Both the position numbers and the translations under genes were made by a program. From Nocardia cyriacigeorgica (GTDB lineage: Bacteria > Actinomycetota > Actinomycetes > Mycobacteriales > Mycobacteriaceae): a stretch of DNA of 64,000 bases. The number at the start of each line of letters is the position of its first letter. Position 1 is the stretch's first letter. Under the pieces are notes generated by a model that saw nothing but the letters and a program-made list of their open reading frames with translations, did no database searches and had not been told where the DNA came from. Where the stretch lies: the NCBI RefSeq assembly GCF_029868385.1, contig NZ_JARWNX010000042.1:1-64000 (forward strand), written 5' to 3'. This document shows positions 49,773-58,994 of this stretch, in pieces.

Positions 49773-51563
49773 ATGTCCAACCTGATCAACCTCGAACAGG
49801 TCAGCAAGAGTTTCGGGATCAAGCCGCTGCTCGATGACGTCTCACTCGGTGTGCACGCGGGCGAGCGCATCGGCGTCGTCGGCCTCAACGGCGGCGGGAA
49901 GACCACCCTGCTCGAGGTGCTGACCGGTATCGAGGAACCCGACAGCGGCCGGGTCAGCCGGGTCGGCGGGTTGCGTGTGGCCGTGGTCACCCAGCGCGGT
50001 GTGCTGCCCGAGGGCGCCACCGTCGGATCGGTGGTGCTGGCCGGACTGGCCGTCGACGCCATGACCGATTCGGTCGCCGAACACGAATGGGCTGCCGATC
50101 CGCGCATCCGCTCGGTGATGGAAGGCATCGGCATCGCCGACCTCGGCCTGGACACGGTGGTCACCAACCTCTCCGGTGGGGAACGCCGCCGGGTGGCGCT
50201 GGCCGCCGCGCTGGTGCGCGATCTCGACCTGCTGGTGCTCGACGAGCCGACCAACCACCTGGATGTGGAGGGCGTGCGCTGGCTGGCCGATCATCTGCTG
50301 GCCCGGCGCAGCGCGCTGGTCGTTGTCACCCACGATCGCTGGTTCCTCGACACCGTCGCCACGCAGACCTGGGAGGTCGTCGGCGGCAAGGTGGAAAGCT
50401 ACGAGGGCGGATACGGCGACTGGATCTTCGCCCGCGCCGAACGCGCCAGGCAGGCCGACGCCTCCGAGGCGCGCCGCCGCAATCTGGCCCGCAAGGAGCT
50501 GGCCTGGCTGCGCCGCGGTCCGCAGGCCCGCACCTCCAAACCGCGGTATCGGGTGGAGGCGGCCGAGGCGCTCATCGCCGATGTGCCGCCGCCGCGCGAC
50601 AGCGTCTCACTGAGCGCCTTCGCCCGCAAACGCCTCGGCCGGGTGGTGATCGAACTCGAGGACACCACCCTCACCACCCCCGACGGACGCGAACTGGTGC
50701 GCGATCTGACCTGGCGGCTCGCACCGGGCGAGCGGGTCGGTCTGGTCGGCGTGAACGGTTCGGGCAAGACCACCCTGCTGCGCGCCCTCGCCGGCGACGT
50801 GGAACCTGCCGCGGGTAAGCGGATCCAGGGCCAGACCGTGCAGATCGGCTGGCTGCGTCAGGAACTCGACGATCTGCCGACCGATATGCGCGTGCTCGAG
50901 GCGGTACAGCAGATCGCGATGCGGATCATGCTGGGCGATAAGGAGATATCGGCCGGCCAACTGGCCGAACGGCTGGGCTTCACCCCGGCGCGCCAGCGCA
51001 CCCCGGTGGGCGATCTGTCCGGTGGTGAGCGCCGCCGTTTGCAGCTCACCCGGATCCTGATGTCGGAACCCAATGTGCTGCTGCTCGACGAGCCGACCAA
51101 CGACCTCGACATCGATACCCTCCAGCAGTTGGAGGATCTGCTCGACAACTGGGCGGGCACGCTGGTGGTGATCAGTCACGACCGCTACCTCATCGAACGC
51201 ATCTGTGACTCCACCTGGGCGCTGTTCGGTGACGGCAAGCTGACCAATCTGCCCGGCGGTATCGAGGAGTACCTGACTCGCCGCGAAGCGCGGCAGGCCC
51301 GCCCGTCCGGCGGCGCCAAACCCGCCGATGGCGCTGCCCCCGTGACCGATTCGGCCGCCTACCGCGCCGCGCGCAAGGAACTGGCCAAACTGGAACGCGC
51401 CATCGACAAGCTCGGCGAACGCGAGCAGAAACTGCACGCGGCCCTGGCCGATGCCGCCACCGACCCGGACAAGCTGCTCACCTTGGGTGCGGAGCTGAAA
51501 CAGGTGCTGGCGGAGAAGGAATCGGCCGAGGAACGCTGGATGGAACTCGCCGACGACGCCTGA
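49773..51563 (+). CDS. ABC-F family ATPase (Uup-like)
   Basis: 596 residues from ATG 49773 with GGAAAGG upstream; the frame continues to 49605 as shadow. Two ABC domains without membrane parts: Walker A GLNGGGKTT and GVNGSGKTT, signatures NLSGGERRR and DLSGGERRR, and Walker B plus LLVLDEPTNHLD and LLLDEPTNDLD. A charged linker of about 80 residues lies between, and a C-terminal coiled coil (RAARKELAKLERAIDKLGER) follows. ABC-F proteins act on the ribosome in translation or antibiotic protection; this architecture fits Uup better than a dedicated resistance factor. Confidence 0.92.
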   Translation: MSNLINLEQVSKSFGIKPLLDDVSLGVHAGERIGVVGLNGGGKTTLLEVLTGIEEPDSGRVSRVGGLRVAVVTQRGVLPEGATVGSVVLAGLAVDAMTDSVAEHEWAADPRIRSVMEGIGIADLGLDTVVTNLSGGERRRVALAAALVRDLDLLVLDEPTNHLDVEGVRWLADHLLARRSALVVVTHDRWFLDTVATQTWEVVGGKVESYEGGYGDWIFARAERARQADASEARRRNLARKELAWLRRGPQARTSKPRYRVEAAEALIADVPPPRDSVSLSAFARKRLGRVVIELEDTTLTTPDGRELVRDLTWRLAPGERVGLVGVNGSGKTTLLRALAGDVEPAAGKRIQGQTVQIGWLRQELDDLPTDMRVLEAVQQIAMRIMLGDKEISAGQLAERLGFTPARQRTPVGDLSGGERRRLQLTRILMSEPNVLLLDEPTNDLDIDTLQQLEDLLDNWAGTLVVISHDRYLIERICDSTWALFGDGKLTNLPGGIEEYLTRREARQARPSGGAKPADGAAPVTDSAAYRAARKELAKLERAIDKLGEREQKLHAALADAATDPDKLLTLGAELKQVLAEKESAEERWMELADDA

Positions 51564-51597
51564 GCCGCTGCGACGCCTGGGCCGCACCGCCGCCGCG

Positions 51598-52497
51598 TCA
51601 GCTCGTCTCGGCGGCGGGCCCTTCGTGCAATACGACGGGCAGGCAGGTCTGCACGAACTCCTCGCCGAAGCCGGTGAGGATGATGCTGCGGTAGGACACC
51701 TTGGTCCCGAACCCGGAGCGCTTCAGCAGATCACGCACCGGTGATTGCGCCTCCAGCAGCTGATAACGGTTGGGGTTGCCGACCGGCTCCTTGGCGAGTT
51801 CGATCACCCCGAGCCGGCGCAGGTTGGTCAGATAATGCTGGATGCGGTTGGGGAAGCGCAGACCGGCGTGCTCGCCGAGCAGGGTGAGCCCCGATTCCTG
51901 GCGCAGGCCGAGCCGTTCGGCGCCGAGCCTGCCGAGCCGCCCACCGTGCACTTCGAGCGAGGGCTGCGGGCCGTCCATCCGCAGATAGCGCAGAATGCGC
52001 GCCTCGTCGGGGGTGATCTCGGCGAGGATATTCGCGAACGCGGGATGTCCGTCGTCGTCGGTGTGGGTGCTCGCCGACAATCGCAGCAGTGCGGCGCCCT
52101 GTTCCCGCAGCGTCGGCGTGCCGCCGGAACCTCCTCGACGCTCCGTCTCGGGAAGTCCGAGGGCCCGGCGCAGCGCGCGGCGCACCTCGGCCTCGGCTTC
52201 GGCGCGGATCTCGGCCGGTGGCACGCCGGCGGCGCTGCGCCGCACGACCGTCCCGGTCACGTCGAGCACGGTGCCGACGCCCCAGCCCGCCGCTCCCGTC
52301 ACCGTCGACCACGCCACCCGCACCACGCCGGTGGCGGTGCGGACGGTGGTGAGGGGGTTGGCGCGCGCCGCCGGCACGGGCTCGTGCTCGAACAGGCGCG
52401 CCACCTCGGTGGATGCCGCCGCGGACGCGGCTTTCGGCTCGTTGTCCTCGCCGGAATCCGAAGACGCCGCCGATTCCGCCGAGTCCGTTACATCCAT
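51598..52497 (-). CDS. Abi-alpha family protein, copy 1
   Basis: 299 residues from ATG 52497; the frame extends to 52584 as shadow. The C-terminal part carries FANILAEITPDEARILRYL, GPQPSLEVHG, FPNRIQHYLTNLRRLGVIEL and ILTGFGEEFVQTCLP, the pattern of the Abi-alpha (DUF4393) family, named for a phage abortive-infection protein. The N-terminal 110 residues have a hydrophobic/Gly segment (VAWSTVTGAAGWGVGTVLDV). The start overlaps the stop of the DUF445 gene by 10 bp. A paralogue lies at 54087 on the other strand. A defence role is a family-level guess only. Confidence 0.75.
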   Translation of the reverse strand: MDVTDSAESAASSDSGEDNEPKAASAAASTEVARLFEHEPVPAARANPLTTVRTATGVVRVAWSTVTGAAGWGVGTVLDVTGTVVRRSAAGVPPAEIRAEAEAEVRRALRRALGLPETERRGGSGGTPTLREQGAALLRLSASTHTDDDGHPAFANILAEITPDEARILRYLRMDGPQPSLEVHGGRLGRLGAERLGLRQESGLTLLGEHAGLRFPNRIQHYLTNLRRLGVIELAKEPVGNPNRYQLLEAQSPVRDLLKRSGFGTKVSYRSIILTGFGEEFVQTCLPVVLHEGPAAETS

Positions 52498-53810
52498 GTA
52501 GTGGCCACTCCTGTCCCGAAGATCAGGATGTGAGCGTATCCGGCGAAGAGCCCGAGCACACCGCCATGGACGAAAAGCAACCATTCGTCCTGTTTGATCG
52601 CCGATCGCAGCATTTCCACGAAGTCGGTCGGGGACAGGACCGACATTTGTTTGGCGATGTAGTCGTTGATCTGCCTGCCCTGGCGGATGTTGAAGTCCGG
52701 GTCGGCGAACGCGATCGGGGCGATGGACATGGCCTCGGTGGTCAGCGTCGATTGCAGGGCGTTGTACTCGCGGCTGCCGAGCACGAACTTCACCGCGCTG
52801 CGGGCCGGACCGAGGGCGCGGTCGGCGGCCGGGCGCAGGGTGTCCTCCAGCATCTGCATCGTGCGATCCGAGCGCGGACCGTTCAACAGTTCGTCACCGA
52901 TATTCGCGACCGTCACCACCTGGCCCGATACCAATTCGGCGTAGCCGGCGGTGATTTCGGGCTGCCGCTTGATCAGCAGGCCCTGACGCCACGGGCACCA
53001 CCATTTCGGCTCGGCGGGCGCGAAGATCATATTGATGCCGACCCAGTTCACCACCCAGCCGATGATCACGCCGCCGATCGGCAGTACCGCGAGGGTCGGC
53101 CAGCCGGTCAGATGCAGAATCGCGACCAGCACCGCGCCCATCGGCGCGCCGAAGTAGAAGCCGAAGTTCTGCATGAACCGCAGTTCCTTGGCGCCGAGCA
53201 CCTGGAACAACTGGTTGAGCAATTGGGGGCGTGCCTGGAAATAGCGGATGACCATTTGCTTGACGTCGAGCAGCTGATCGATGTTCGCGCCGAGTTCCTG
53301 GGTCAGTTCGCGCAGGATTTCCGGCAGCTGGGCGCGCACCCGGTCGTGCACCATATCGCGCACCTGGGTGGGCAGGTTGTACCAGAGCTGCGGGTGTTCG
53401 CGGCGCAGGATCTCTTCGACGATGTCGTGGATCTGATCGTCGGCGATGCTGGCCAGATGTTCGGCGAGGGCGTCGGGTTCGAGTTCGCGATAGAAATCGG
53501 CGACGCTGCCCAGTTTCGACAGACCCTTGTCGACGGCGATGCTCGCCATTTTGTCCGCACGCGAGGGCACGATGCCCTGCCAGCCCATACGCCCGTCGTA
53601 GCTGAGCAGCGGCAACACCTGAATTCGCTTGGGCAGGAATGGATACAGCGCGCGCAAGCCTGGAACGTGAATGCCGTGGAAGGCGATCGGCCGAAACAGC
53701 ATCAGCACACCGGTCCAGTTGGTGATATAGCCGATGACGCCTGTGAAAAGAGGAATCGTCAGAAGTTCAAGGAGGATCGTGGGATGGACCCCGAACACAC
53801 TCTCTAGCAC
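52488..53810 (-). CDS. DUF445 family membrane protein
   Basis: 440 residues from GTG 53810, chosen because AGGAGGG lies six bases upstream. The N-terminal LFTGVIGYITNWTGVLMLF and the internal PIGGVIIGWVVNWVGINMIF are the twin DUF445 membrane motifs (G-x-x-x-G-x-x-x-N-x-x-x-x-x-x-F), and a last helix is near LLFVHGGVLGLFAGYAHILI. Between them are long amphipathic helical stretches, probably cytoplasmic. Function in this family is unknown; some bacterial members affect cell-envelope or sporulation processes. It is the first gene of a two-gene operon with Abi-alpha copy 1 and divergent from copy 2. Confidence 0.82.
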   Translation of the reverse strand: MLESVFGVHPTILLELLTIPLFTGVIGYITNWTGVLMLFRPIAFHGIHVPGLRALYPFLPKRIQVLPLLSYDGRMGWQGIVPSRADKMASIAVDKGLSKLGSVADFYRELEPDALAEHLASIADDQIHDIVEEILRREHPQLWYNLPTQVRDMVHDRVRAQLPEILRELTQELGANIDQLLDVKQMVIRYFQARPQLLNQLFQVLGAKELRFMQNFGFYFGAPMGAVLVAILHLTGWPTLAVLPIGGVIIGWVVNWVGINMIFAPAEPKWWCPWRQGLLIKRQPEITAGYAELVSGQVVTVANIGDELLNGPRSDRTMQMLEDTLRPAADRALGPARSAVKFVLGSREYNALQSTLTTEAMSIAPIAFADPDFNIRQGRQINDYIAKQMSVLSPTDFVEMLRSAIKQDEWLLFVHGGVLGLFAGYAHILIFGTGVATTWM

Positions 53811-54086
53811 GACACCCTCCTGCCGATTCACCGGTGATCGCCGCCTCACCGGCACCTCAAATTAGCACCCCGTCGGCAGCAGGACCCTATGTGACGTGCG
53901 GCGCCGACTCCAAGCGCGAGTGCGGCGCACCACAGGTAGTGTCTGAGACGTTTACCACAGTGTCCCCCTGTGATGTCGTGGTTCAACCCGAAGGTGGGGA
54001 CAATGACCACCACCACATCTGATCGTGACTGGTGGGCAATAATCTGTGAGCGGATTCGTTCACCTGGCGATACATCGGAGTACGAC

Positions 54087-54962
54087 GTGGCAGACGACAG
54101 GACCGGACAGGACGTGGCCCGGGCCGGTTCCCGTGCTGTGGAACGCAGCTCGGATGTCGAACAGCGGCAGATCAGCAATGAGGCCCGGCTGATCCGCGGT
54201 GTGTTCCGCGCCGCCGGACTGGCGGCAGGCACCGTGGTGCGCGGCGGTCAGTGGGCGGTCGAGACCTCCTACGAGATGACCAGGGAGATCACCCAGGCCG
54301 CGCTCGACGGTGAATCCTCGGCCGAGATCGCCGAACGCACCGGCAACGCCCTGCGGTCGATCGCGCGCAGCGCGCTCGGTGTCACCGAGGGCTCGGTGCG
54401 CGAGATCGTCAGCTATGTGCCCACCCAGCAGAACTCCGGGCAGCAGTCCATCCCGATGGCCTCGTACCTGCGCTCGGCCAATGTCGACGAGCTGCGCAGG
54501 CGCGGTGACGCGCTGCTGGCCCGTTCGGCCGATGTCTACTTCACCGAGGACGTGCACCCGGCCTACGACCGCATCCTCGACGAACTCGCCCCCGATGAGG
54601 CGCGCATCCTGCGCTTCATGGCGCTCAACGGCCCACAGCCGTCGGTGGACGTGCGCACCAACCGTCCGCTCGGGATCGGCTCGGAGCTGGTCTCCGGTGA
54701 TCTGACCTCGGTGCCGGAACAGGCGGGCGTGCGCTATCCGGACCGGGCCCGCTCGTATCTGATCAACCTCAACCGCCTCGGCCTGACACTGACCTCCGAC
54801 GATCCGGTGGTGCTGAGCCGCTATATGGTGCTCGAGGTGCAGCCGCTGGTAGAGGCGGCGTTGAAGAAGGCGGGTCGGGCGCCCAAGATCGTGCGCAAGA
54901 GTCTGCGACTCACCGAATTCGGCGAGGACTTCTGCCGCACCTGTTTCACCATCGGCGGCTGA
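54087..54962 (+). CDS. Abi-alpha family protein, copy 2
   Basis: 291 residues from GTG 54087 (CGGAG six bases upstream); in-frame ATGs at 53970 and 54003 would add an AT-richer, promoter-like stretch. It shares with copy 1 the sequence ILDELAPDEARILRFMALNG, GPQPSVDVRTN, YPDRARSYLINLNRLGL and RLTEFGEDFCRTCFTIG. An N-terminal helix with AAGLAAGTVVRGGQWAVETS may touch the membrane. The two paralogues flank the DUF445 gene head-to-head, suggesting that all three form one functional set. Confidence 0.75.
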   Translation: MADDRTGQDVARAGSRAVERSSDVEQRQISNEARLIRGVFRAAGLAAGTVVRGGQWAVETSYEMTREITQAALDGESSAEIAERTGNALRSIARSALGVTEGSVREIVSYVPTQQNSGQQSIPMASYLRSANVDELRRRGDALLARSADVYFTEDVHPAYDRILDELAPDEARILRFMALNGPQPSVDVRTNRPLGIGSELVSGDLTSVPEQAGVRYPDRARSYLINLNRLGLTLTSDDPVVLSRYMVLEVQPLVEAALKKAGRAPKIVRKSLRLTEFGEDFCRTCFTIGG

Positions 54963-55068
54963 GAATCGCGCCTCGCACACGGTGGGCGAGTTCGCCCGGT
55001 GATAGCGATCTGATACAGATCTGGCCCAATACCGTAGTATGCCCGTGTGCTGGTGGGATCGTTGAGGT

Positions 55069-55683
55069 ATGGACCAGGACGAGGAGCGTAGGGACTCCGA
55101 GTCGGGCGCAGAACCGGAGCCGGTGGGCCGGGTTCTGTTCGGGCGGATACCGGGGCCGACTCCGGCGCCCGAGAACGGCGCGCGCGACGACGTGTCCGAG
55201 ATCTGCCGGTTGAAGTACCGCTATCTGCGGACACTCGACACCAAACTATGGGACGAGTTCGCCGACACCATGGTCGCGGAGGCGACGGCCACCTACAGCG
55301 AATATCTGCAATTCGAATCCCGCGAGGCGTTCATCGCCTTCATGCGCAATACGCTCGGACCGCACGTCATCACCGAACATCGCTGCGATCACCCCGAAAT
55401 AGATATCGACGGCGATGCGGCCACCGGCACCTGGTACCTGGCCGATACGGTGCTCATTCCCGAACACAACATGCTGCTGCGCGGTGCGGCGTTCTACTCC
55501 GACCGCTACACCCGCTGCGATGACGGGCACTGGCGGATATCGCACACCGGCTACGAACGCACCTATGAAGTGGTGCTCTCGCTCAGCGACCTGCCGAGCC
55601 TGCGGCTGACCTCCAGCCGATGGGGGCTGATCGCCAGGGACTCCGGGCTCGAATCGGTGGAACGCGAGCCGGAAGCGGGCTGA
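55069..55683 (+). CDS. NTF2-like (SnoaL-like) protein
   Basis: 204 residues from ATG 55069. After a 35-residue acidic/Pro tail the sequence follows the NTF2-like cone: EICRLKYRYLRTLDTKLWDEFADTM, AFIAFMRNTLGPHVITEHRCDHPEID, ATGTWYLADTVL, then DDGHWRISHTGYERTYEVVL. Asp and His residues in the pocket (RTLDTK and HRCDHP) fit an enzyme or binding role similar to polyketide cyclases and limonene-epoxide hydrolases. It converges with prfC, nine bases apart. Confidence 0.82.
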   Translation: MDQDEERRDSESGAEPEPVGRVLFGRIPGPTPAPENGARDDVSEICRLKYRYLRTLDTKLWDEFADTMVAEATATYSEYLQFESREAFIAFMRNTLGPHVITEHRCDHPEIDIDGDAATGTWYLADTVLIPEHNMLLRGAAFYSDRYTRCDDGHWRISHTGYERTYEVVLSLSDLPSLRLTSSRWGLIARDSGLESVEREPEAG

Positions 55684-55692
55684 ACAGGCCGC

Positions 55693-57333
55693 TCAGTCGG
55701 CGGTGGCGACGAGCGGTTCCAGGGTCAGCCCCGGATGCTCCTTCTCGATGTATTGCAGCCGCCATTTATCGCTGAACAACGCGAGCAGCGCGCCATCGCT
55801 GCGGGTGAACACCTCCACCCCGCGCTGGCGGCCGAGTTCGTCGGCGGAGGCGGCGTCGGTGCGCCTGGCCAGTGTGTAGGGCAGATGGTCCAGCTGCGTC
55901 TCGACGTTGTATTCGCCCTGCATCCGGGCGGTGACCACCTCGAACTGCATCGGACCGACCGCCGCGAGCACGGGGGAGGCGTCGCCGCGTGCCTCATTGC
56001 GCAGGACCTGCACCACGCCCTCGGAGTCGAGCTGGTCGATCGCCTTGCGGAACTGCTTGTACTTGCCCGCGCTCTGGGCCCGCAGCACGGCGAAATGCTC
56101 CGGTGCGAAGGACGGAATGGGCGGGAACTCCACCTTCTTGTCCACGAACAGCGTGTGTCCGGGCGCCAGCGCGGTCGCGTTCACCAGGCCGACCACATCG
56201 CCGGGATAGGCGGTGTCGACGGTCGCGCGTTCCCGGCCGAACACGGTGAGCGCGTACTTCGTCGCGAACGGGCGTCCGGTCTGGGCATGGGTGACCACCA
56301 TGCCGCGCTCGAACTCACCGGACACGATCCGCATGAAGGCCAGCCGGTCGCGGTGGGCGGTATCCATCCCCGCCTGCACCTTGAACACCACGGCGCTGAA
56401 CGGGTCGGTCGTTGCGCGCTCGCCGCCCTCGACATCACGGCGCGCGGCCGGTGCGGGCGCCAGCGCCACCAGCGTCTCCAGTAGCTGGCGCACCCCGAAG
56501 TTCAGCATGGCCGAGGCGTAGATGACCGGTGAGGTCTGCCCGGCGAGGAACATTTCCTGATCGTGGTCCTGACCGGTGGCCGAGAGCAGTTCGCTCTCCT
56601 CGGCGGCGGTGGTCCACGCCTCGCCCTCGCGCGCCTCGGCCGATTCCGGGCTCAGCGATTCCTCCGGCGCGATGGTGGCGCCGCCAGCGGTGCGGGTGAA
56701 ATGGATGTATTCGACGGCCGCACCCTCGACGCCGCGGCGCAGCAGGCCGCGGAAATCACCGGCGATGCCGACCGGGAGGAACAGCGGCGTCGGGGTCAGC
56801 CCGATGCGCTCATCGATCTCGTCGAGCAACTCCAGCGGCGCCCGGCCCGGCCGGTCCCATTTGTTGATCACGGTGATCACCGGGATGCCGCGATGACGGC
56901 ACACCTGGAACAACTTCAGCGTCTGCGGCTCCAGACCCTTGGCCGCGTCGATCAGCATGACCGCGGCGTCCACGGCGGTCAGGACGCGGTAGGTGTCCTC
57001 GGAGAAATCCGAGTGGCCGGGGGTGTCGACCAGATTGATCACATGGTCGACATCGGAGCCCGCGGCGCGATAGTTGAACTGGAGCGCGGTCGAGCTGACC
57101 GAGATACCGCGCGCCTTCTCCATCTCCATCCAGTCCGAGACCGTGGACTTGCGACCGGCCTTACCGTGGATGGCACCCGCTTCCGAGATCATCCGCGCGT
57201 GCAGTGCGAGCGCCTCGGTGAGCGTCGATTTACCGGCGTCCGGATGCGAGATCACAGCGAAGGTCCGCCGCCTCGACACCTCGGCGGGCAGCCCGCGTGA
57301 ACCGGACGAGACGCCGTCAGTGGAGGCGGTCAA
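55693..57333 (-). CDS. prfC: Peptide chain release factor 3
   Basis: About 546 residues. TTG 57333 is preferred because GAAAGG lies nine bases upstream; TTG 57342 has almost no spacing. The translational GTPase motifs are FAVISHPDAGKSTLTEAL, EKARGISVSS, NLVDTPGHSDFSEDTYR and VINKWDRPGRAPLELLDEID (Trp where Leu or Met is usual in NK-x-D). The RF3 C-terminal domain includes VGPMQFEVVTARMQGEYNVE. RF3 recycles RF1 and RF2 after termination; it is not universal in actinobacteria. Confidence 0.93.
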   Translation of the reverse strand: MTASTDGVSSGSRGLPAEVSRRRTFAVISHPDAGKSTLTEALALHARMISEAGAIHGKAGRKSTVSDWMEMEKARGISVSSTALQFNYRAAGSDVDHVINLVDTPGHSDFSEDTYRVLTAVDAAVMLIDAAKGLEPQTLKLFQVCRHRGIPVITVINKWDRPGRAPLELLDEIDERIGLTPTPLFLPVGIAGDFRGLLRRGVEGAAVEYIHFTRTAGGATIAPEESLSPESAEAREGEAWTTAAEESELLSATGQDHDQEMFLAGQTSPVIYASAMLNFGVRQLLETLVALAPAPAARRDVEGGERATTDPFSAVVFKVQAGMDTAHRDRLAFMRIVSGEFERGMVVTHAQTGRPFATKYALTVFGRERATVDTAYPGDVVGLVNATALAPGHTLFVDKKVEFPPIPSFAPEHFAVLRAQSAGKYKQFRKAIDQLDSEGVVQVLRNEARGDASPVLAAVGPMQFEVVTARMQGEYNVETQLDHLPYTLARRTDAASADELGRQRGVEVFTRSDGALLALFSDKWRLQYIEKEHPGLTLEPLVATAD

Positions 57334-57397
57334 CAGCGGCAACCTTTCGGGGATGCGAGGAGGAATAGCAACCGGTCCAGCGTACTGTGTCTAATTT

Positions 57398-57416
57398 GCG
57401 CCGCCTGCGGCGGCGC
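57398..57416. repeat. Perfect GC hairpin
   Basis: GCGCCGCC-TGC-GGCGGCGC, an 8-bp perfect stem with a three-base loop, located 3 bp before the large palindrome and 65 bp upstream of prfC. Confidence 0.8.
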
Positions 57417-57418
57417 GT

Positions 57419-57509
57419 GTTCGCGGCCCCTTTGGGTCTCGCGTCTCCGCTGCCGCTGCTTGCCTTCGGCTTGCCCAGCGGCCGCGGAGACGCGAGACGG
57501 GCCGCGAAC
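57419..57509. repeat. Large imperfect palindrome, intergenic repeat candidate
   Basis: The left arm (57419-57458) reads GTTCGCGGCCC, six extra bases, GTCTCGCGTCTCCGCTGC then CGCTG; the right arm (57476-57509) is its reverse complement with one mismatch and no insert. A stem of about 34 bp around a 17-base loop results, far larger than a terminator. It resembles dispersed intergenic palindromes (REP-like). Confidence 0.75.
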
Positions 57510-57790
57510 TCTGTGCTCGGTCTCGCTTCGCTCGAAAATTGGTGGGTTACCGACCGTTGTGGGTTGTTGACCACCCGATTCCGGTGCTCGGCGGGGCTTG
57601 CGCTATGGTGTTCAGGTTGTCTCGGCGAGGGTGACCGCAGACTTTTGCGACACCGTGATCGACGCGGCTCGGCTTCCGGCCGTCCTCGTTGTTGTCTTCG
57701 CCCGACGAGTAGACCAACCGAGCCAGGACTCTCACGTCCCTGGCACCCACAGTTGACCAGCCCGGAAGAGCCGTAGGAGTAGATCAGGTC

Positions 57791-58396
57791 ATGTCCGACG
57801 CCAACCTTCTCGAAGCCGCAGTCCGCACCGAGTTCGGCAAGGGCGCGGCCCGCCGCACCCGTCGTGACGGCAACGTCCCCGCCGTGCTGTACGGCCACCA
57901 GTCCGATCCCCAGCACCTGGCGCTCGACGCCAAGGCGTTCGCGGCGATCCTGCGTGAGCACGGCACCAACGCGGTGCTCAACCTCGTCATCGACGGTAAG
58001 AAGCAGCTGGCGCTGACCAAGTCGGTCGTCGTGCACCCGATCCGCCGCTACATCGAGCACGCCGACCTGCTCGTCATCAAGAAGGGTGAGAAGGTCACCG
58101 CCGACGTGACCATCACCATCGTCGGCGATGCGGCTCCCGGCACCCTGGTCACCCAGGACGCCACCACCGTCTCCATCGAGGCCGACGCGCTGAACATCCC
58201 CGAGACCATCGAGGTCTCCGTCGAGGGTGTCGAGGCCGGTACCCAGATCAATGCCGCCGACCTCCAGCTGGCCGAGGGCATCAGCCTGGCCGTCGACGGT
58301 GAGACCCTGATCGTCAACGTCATCGCCGCCCCGGCCGCCGCTGCCGAGACCGAGGGTGAAGGCGAAGGCGAAGCCGAGGGCGAGAGCGCCGAATAA
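57791..58396 (+). CDS. rplY: 50S ribosomal protein L25/general stress protein Ctc
   Basis: 201 residues, preceded by GTAGGAG. The L25 domain is [22 protein letters not shown] to [15 protein letters not shown], followed by the C-terminal TL5/Ctc domain and an Ala/Glu/Gly tail ([15 protein letters not shown]). It binds 5S rRNA. The acidic tail is typical of actinobacterial L25. pth follows after 22 bp. Confidence 0.96.
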   Translation: MSDANLLEAAVRTEFGKGAARRTRRDGNVPAVLYGHQSDPQHLALDAKAFAAILREHGTNAVLNLVIDGKKQLALTKSVVVHPIRRYIEHADLLVIKKGEKVTADVTITIVGDAAPGTLVTQDATTVSIEADALNIPETIEVSVEGVEAGTQINAADLQLAEGISLAVDGETLIVNVIAAPAAAAETEGEGEGEAEGESAE

Positions 58397-58418
58397 GGAT
58401 CACGGATCGGTTGTCTCG

Positions 58419-58994
58419 ATGACCGACTCCACGCCCGCGCTCGTCGTCGGCCTCGGAAATCCGGGCAGCGAATACGAGCGCACCAGGCACAATGTGGGAT
58501 TTCTGGTCGCCGACGTGCTCGCCGAGCGCGTCGGCGGCCGTTTCAGCGTGCACAAGAAGTCCGGCGCCGATCTGCTCACGGCCCGGCTCGACGGTCGTCA
58601 GGTATTGATCGCCAAACCGCGCACCTATATGAACCTGTCCGGCCGCCCGGTCGCCGCGCTGGCCCGTTTCTTCTCCGTGCCCGCGACCGAGGTGATCGTC
58701 GTGCACGATGAACTCGATCTGCCGTTCGGTGCGATCAAGCTCAAACGCGGTGGCGGCGAGGGCGGGCACAACGGTCTGCGCTCGGTGTCTCAGGCGCTGA
58801 CCACCAAGGACTATCTGCGCACCCGCATCGGCATCGGCCGCCCGCCGGGTCGGCAGGATCCGGCGGACTATGTGCTCAAGCCCTTTTCCGCGCCGGAGCG
58901 CAAGGAAGTGCCGGTCCTGGTCGAGCAGGCGGCCGATGCGGTGGAGCTACTGCTGCGGGTCGGGTTGGAAACCGCGCAGAACCAACTGCATTAA
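58419..58994 (+). CDS. pth: Peptidyl-tRNA hydrolase
   Basis: 191 residues from ATG 58419; the frame continues upstream into rplY as shadow. Catalytic elements: [20 protein letters not shown] (His), [10 protein letters not shown] (Asn), [13 protein letters not shown] (Asp) and [12 protein letters not shown] (Asn). It releases peptides from peptidyl-tRNA that drops off ribosomes. Cotranscribed with rplY, as in mycobacteria. The stop codon interlocks with that of the convergent ligase gene (TTAA). Confidence 0.96.
   Translation: MTDSTPALVVGLGNPGSEYERTRHNVGFLVADVLAERVGGRFSVHKKSGADLLTARLDGRQVLIAKPRTYMNLSGRPVAALARFFSVPATEVIVVHDELDLPFGAIKLKRGGGEGGHNGLRSVSQALTTKDYLRTRIGIGRPPGRQDPADYVLKPFSAPERKEVPVLVEQAADAVELLLRVGLETAQNQLH

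Larger units (their letters stand above)
57334..57790. other. Intergenic region of 457 bp between prfC and rplY
   Basis: No reading frame with coding character. It holds a small perfect hairpin (57398-57416), a large palindrome (57419-57509) and, closer to rplY, less GC-rich sequence (gtggttgttg-like stretches, GTAGGAG before the rplY start) that should contain the rplY promoter. No tRNA-like fold was recognised. Confidence 0.6.

Noticed and set aside
57334..57790. tRNA gene or small protein before rplY
   Set aside because: No T-loop or anticodon-stem pattern was seen, and all short frames have stop-rich or shadow composition.
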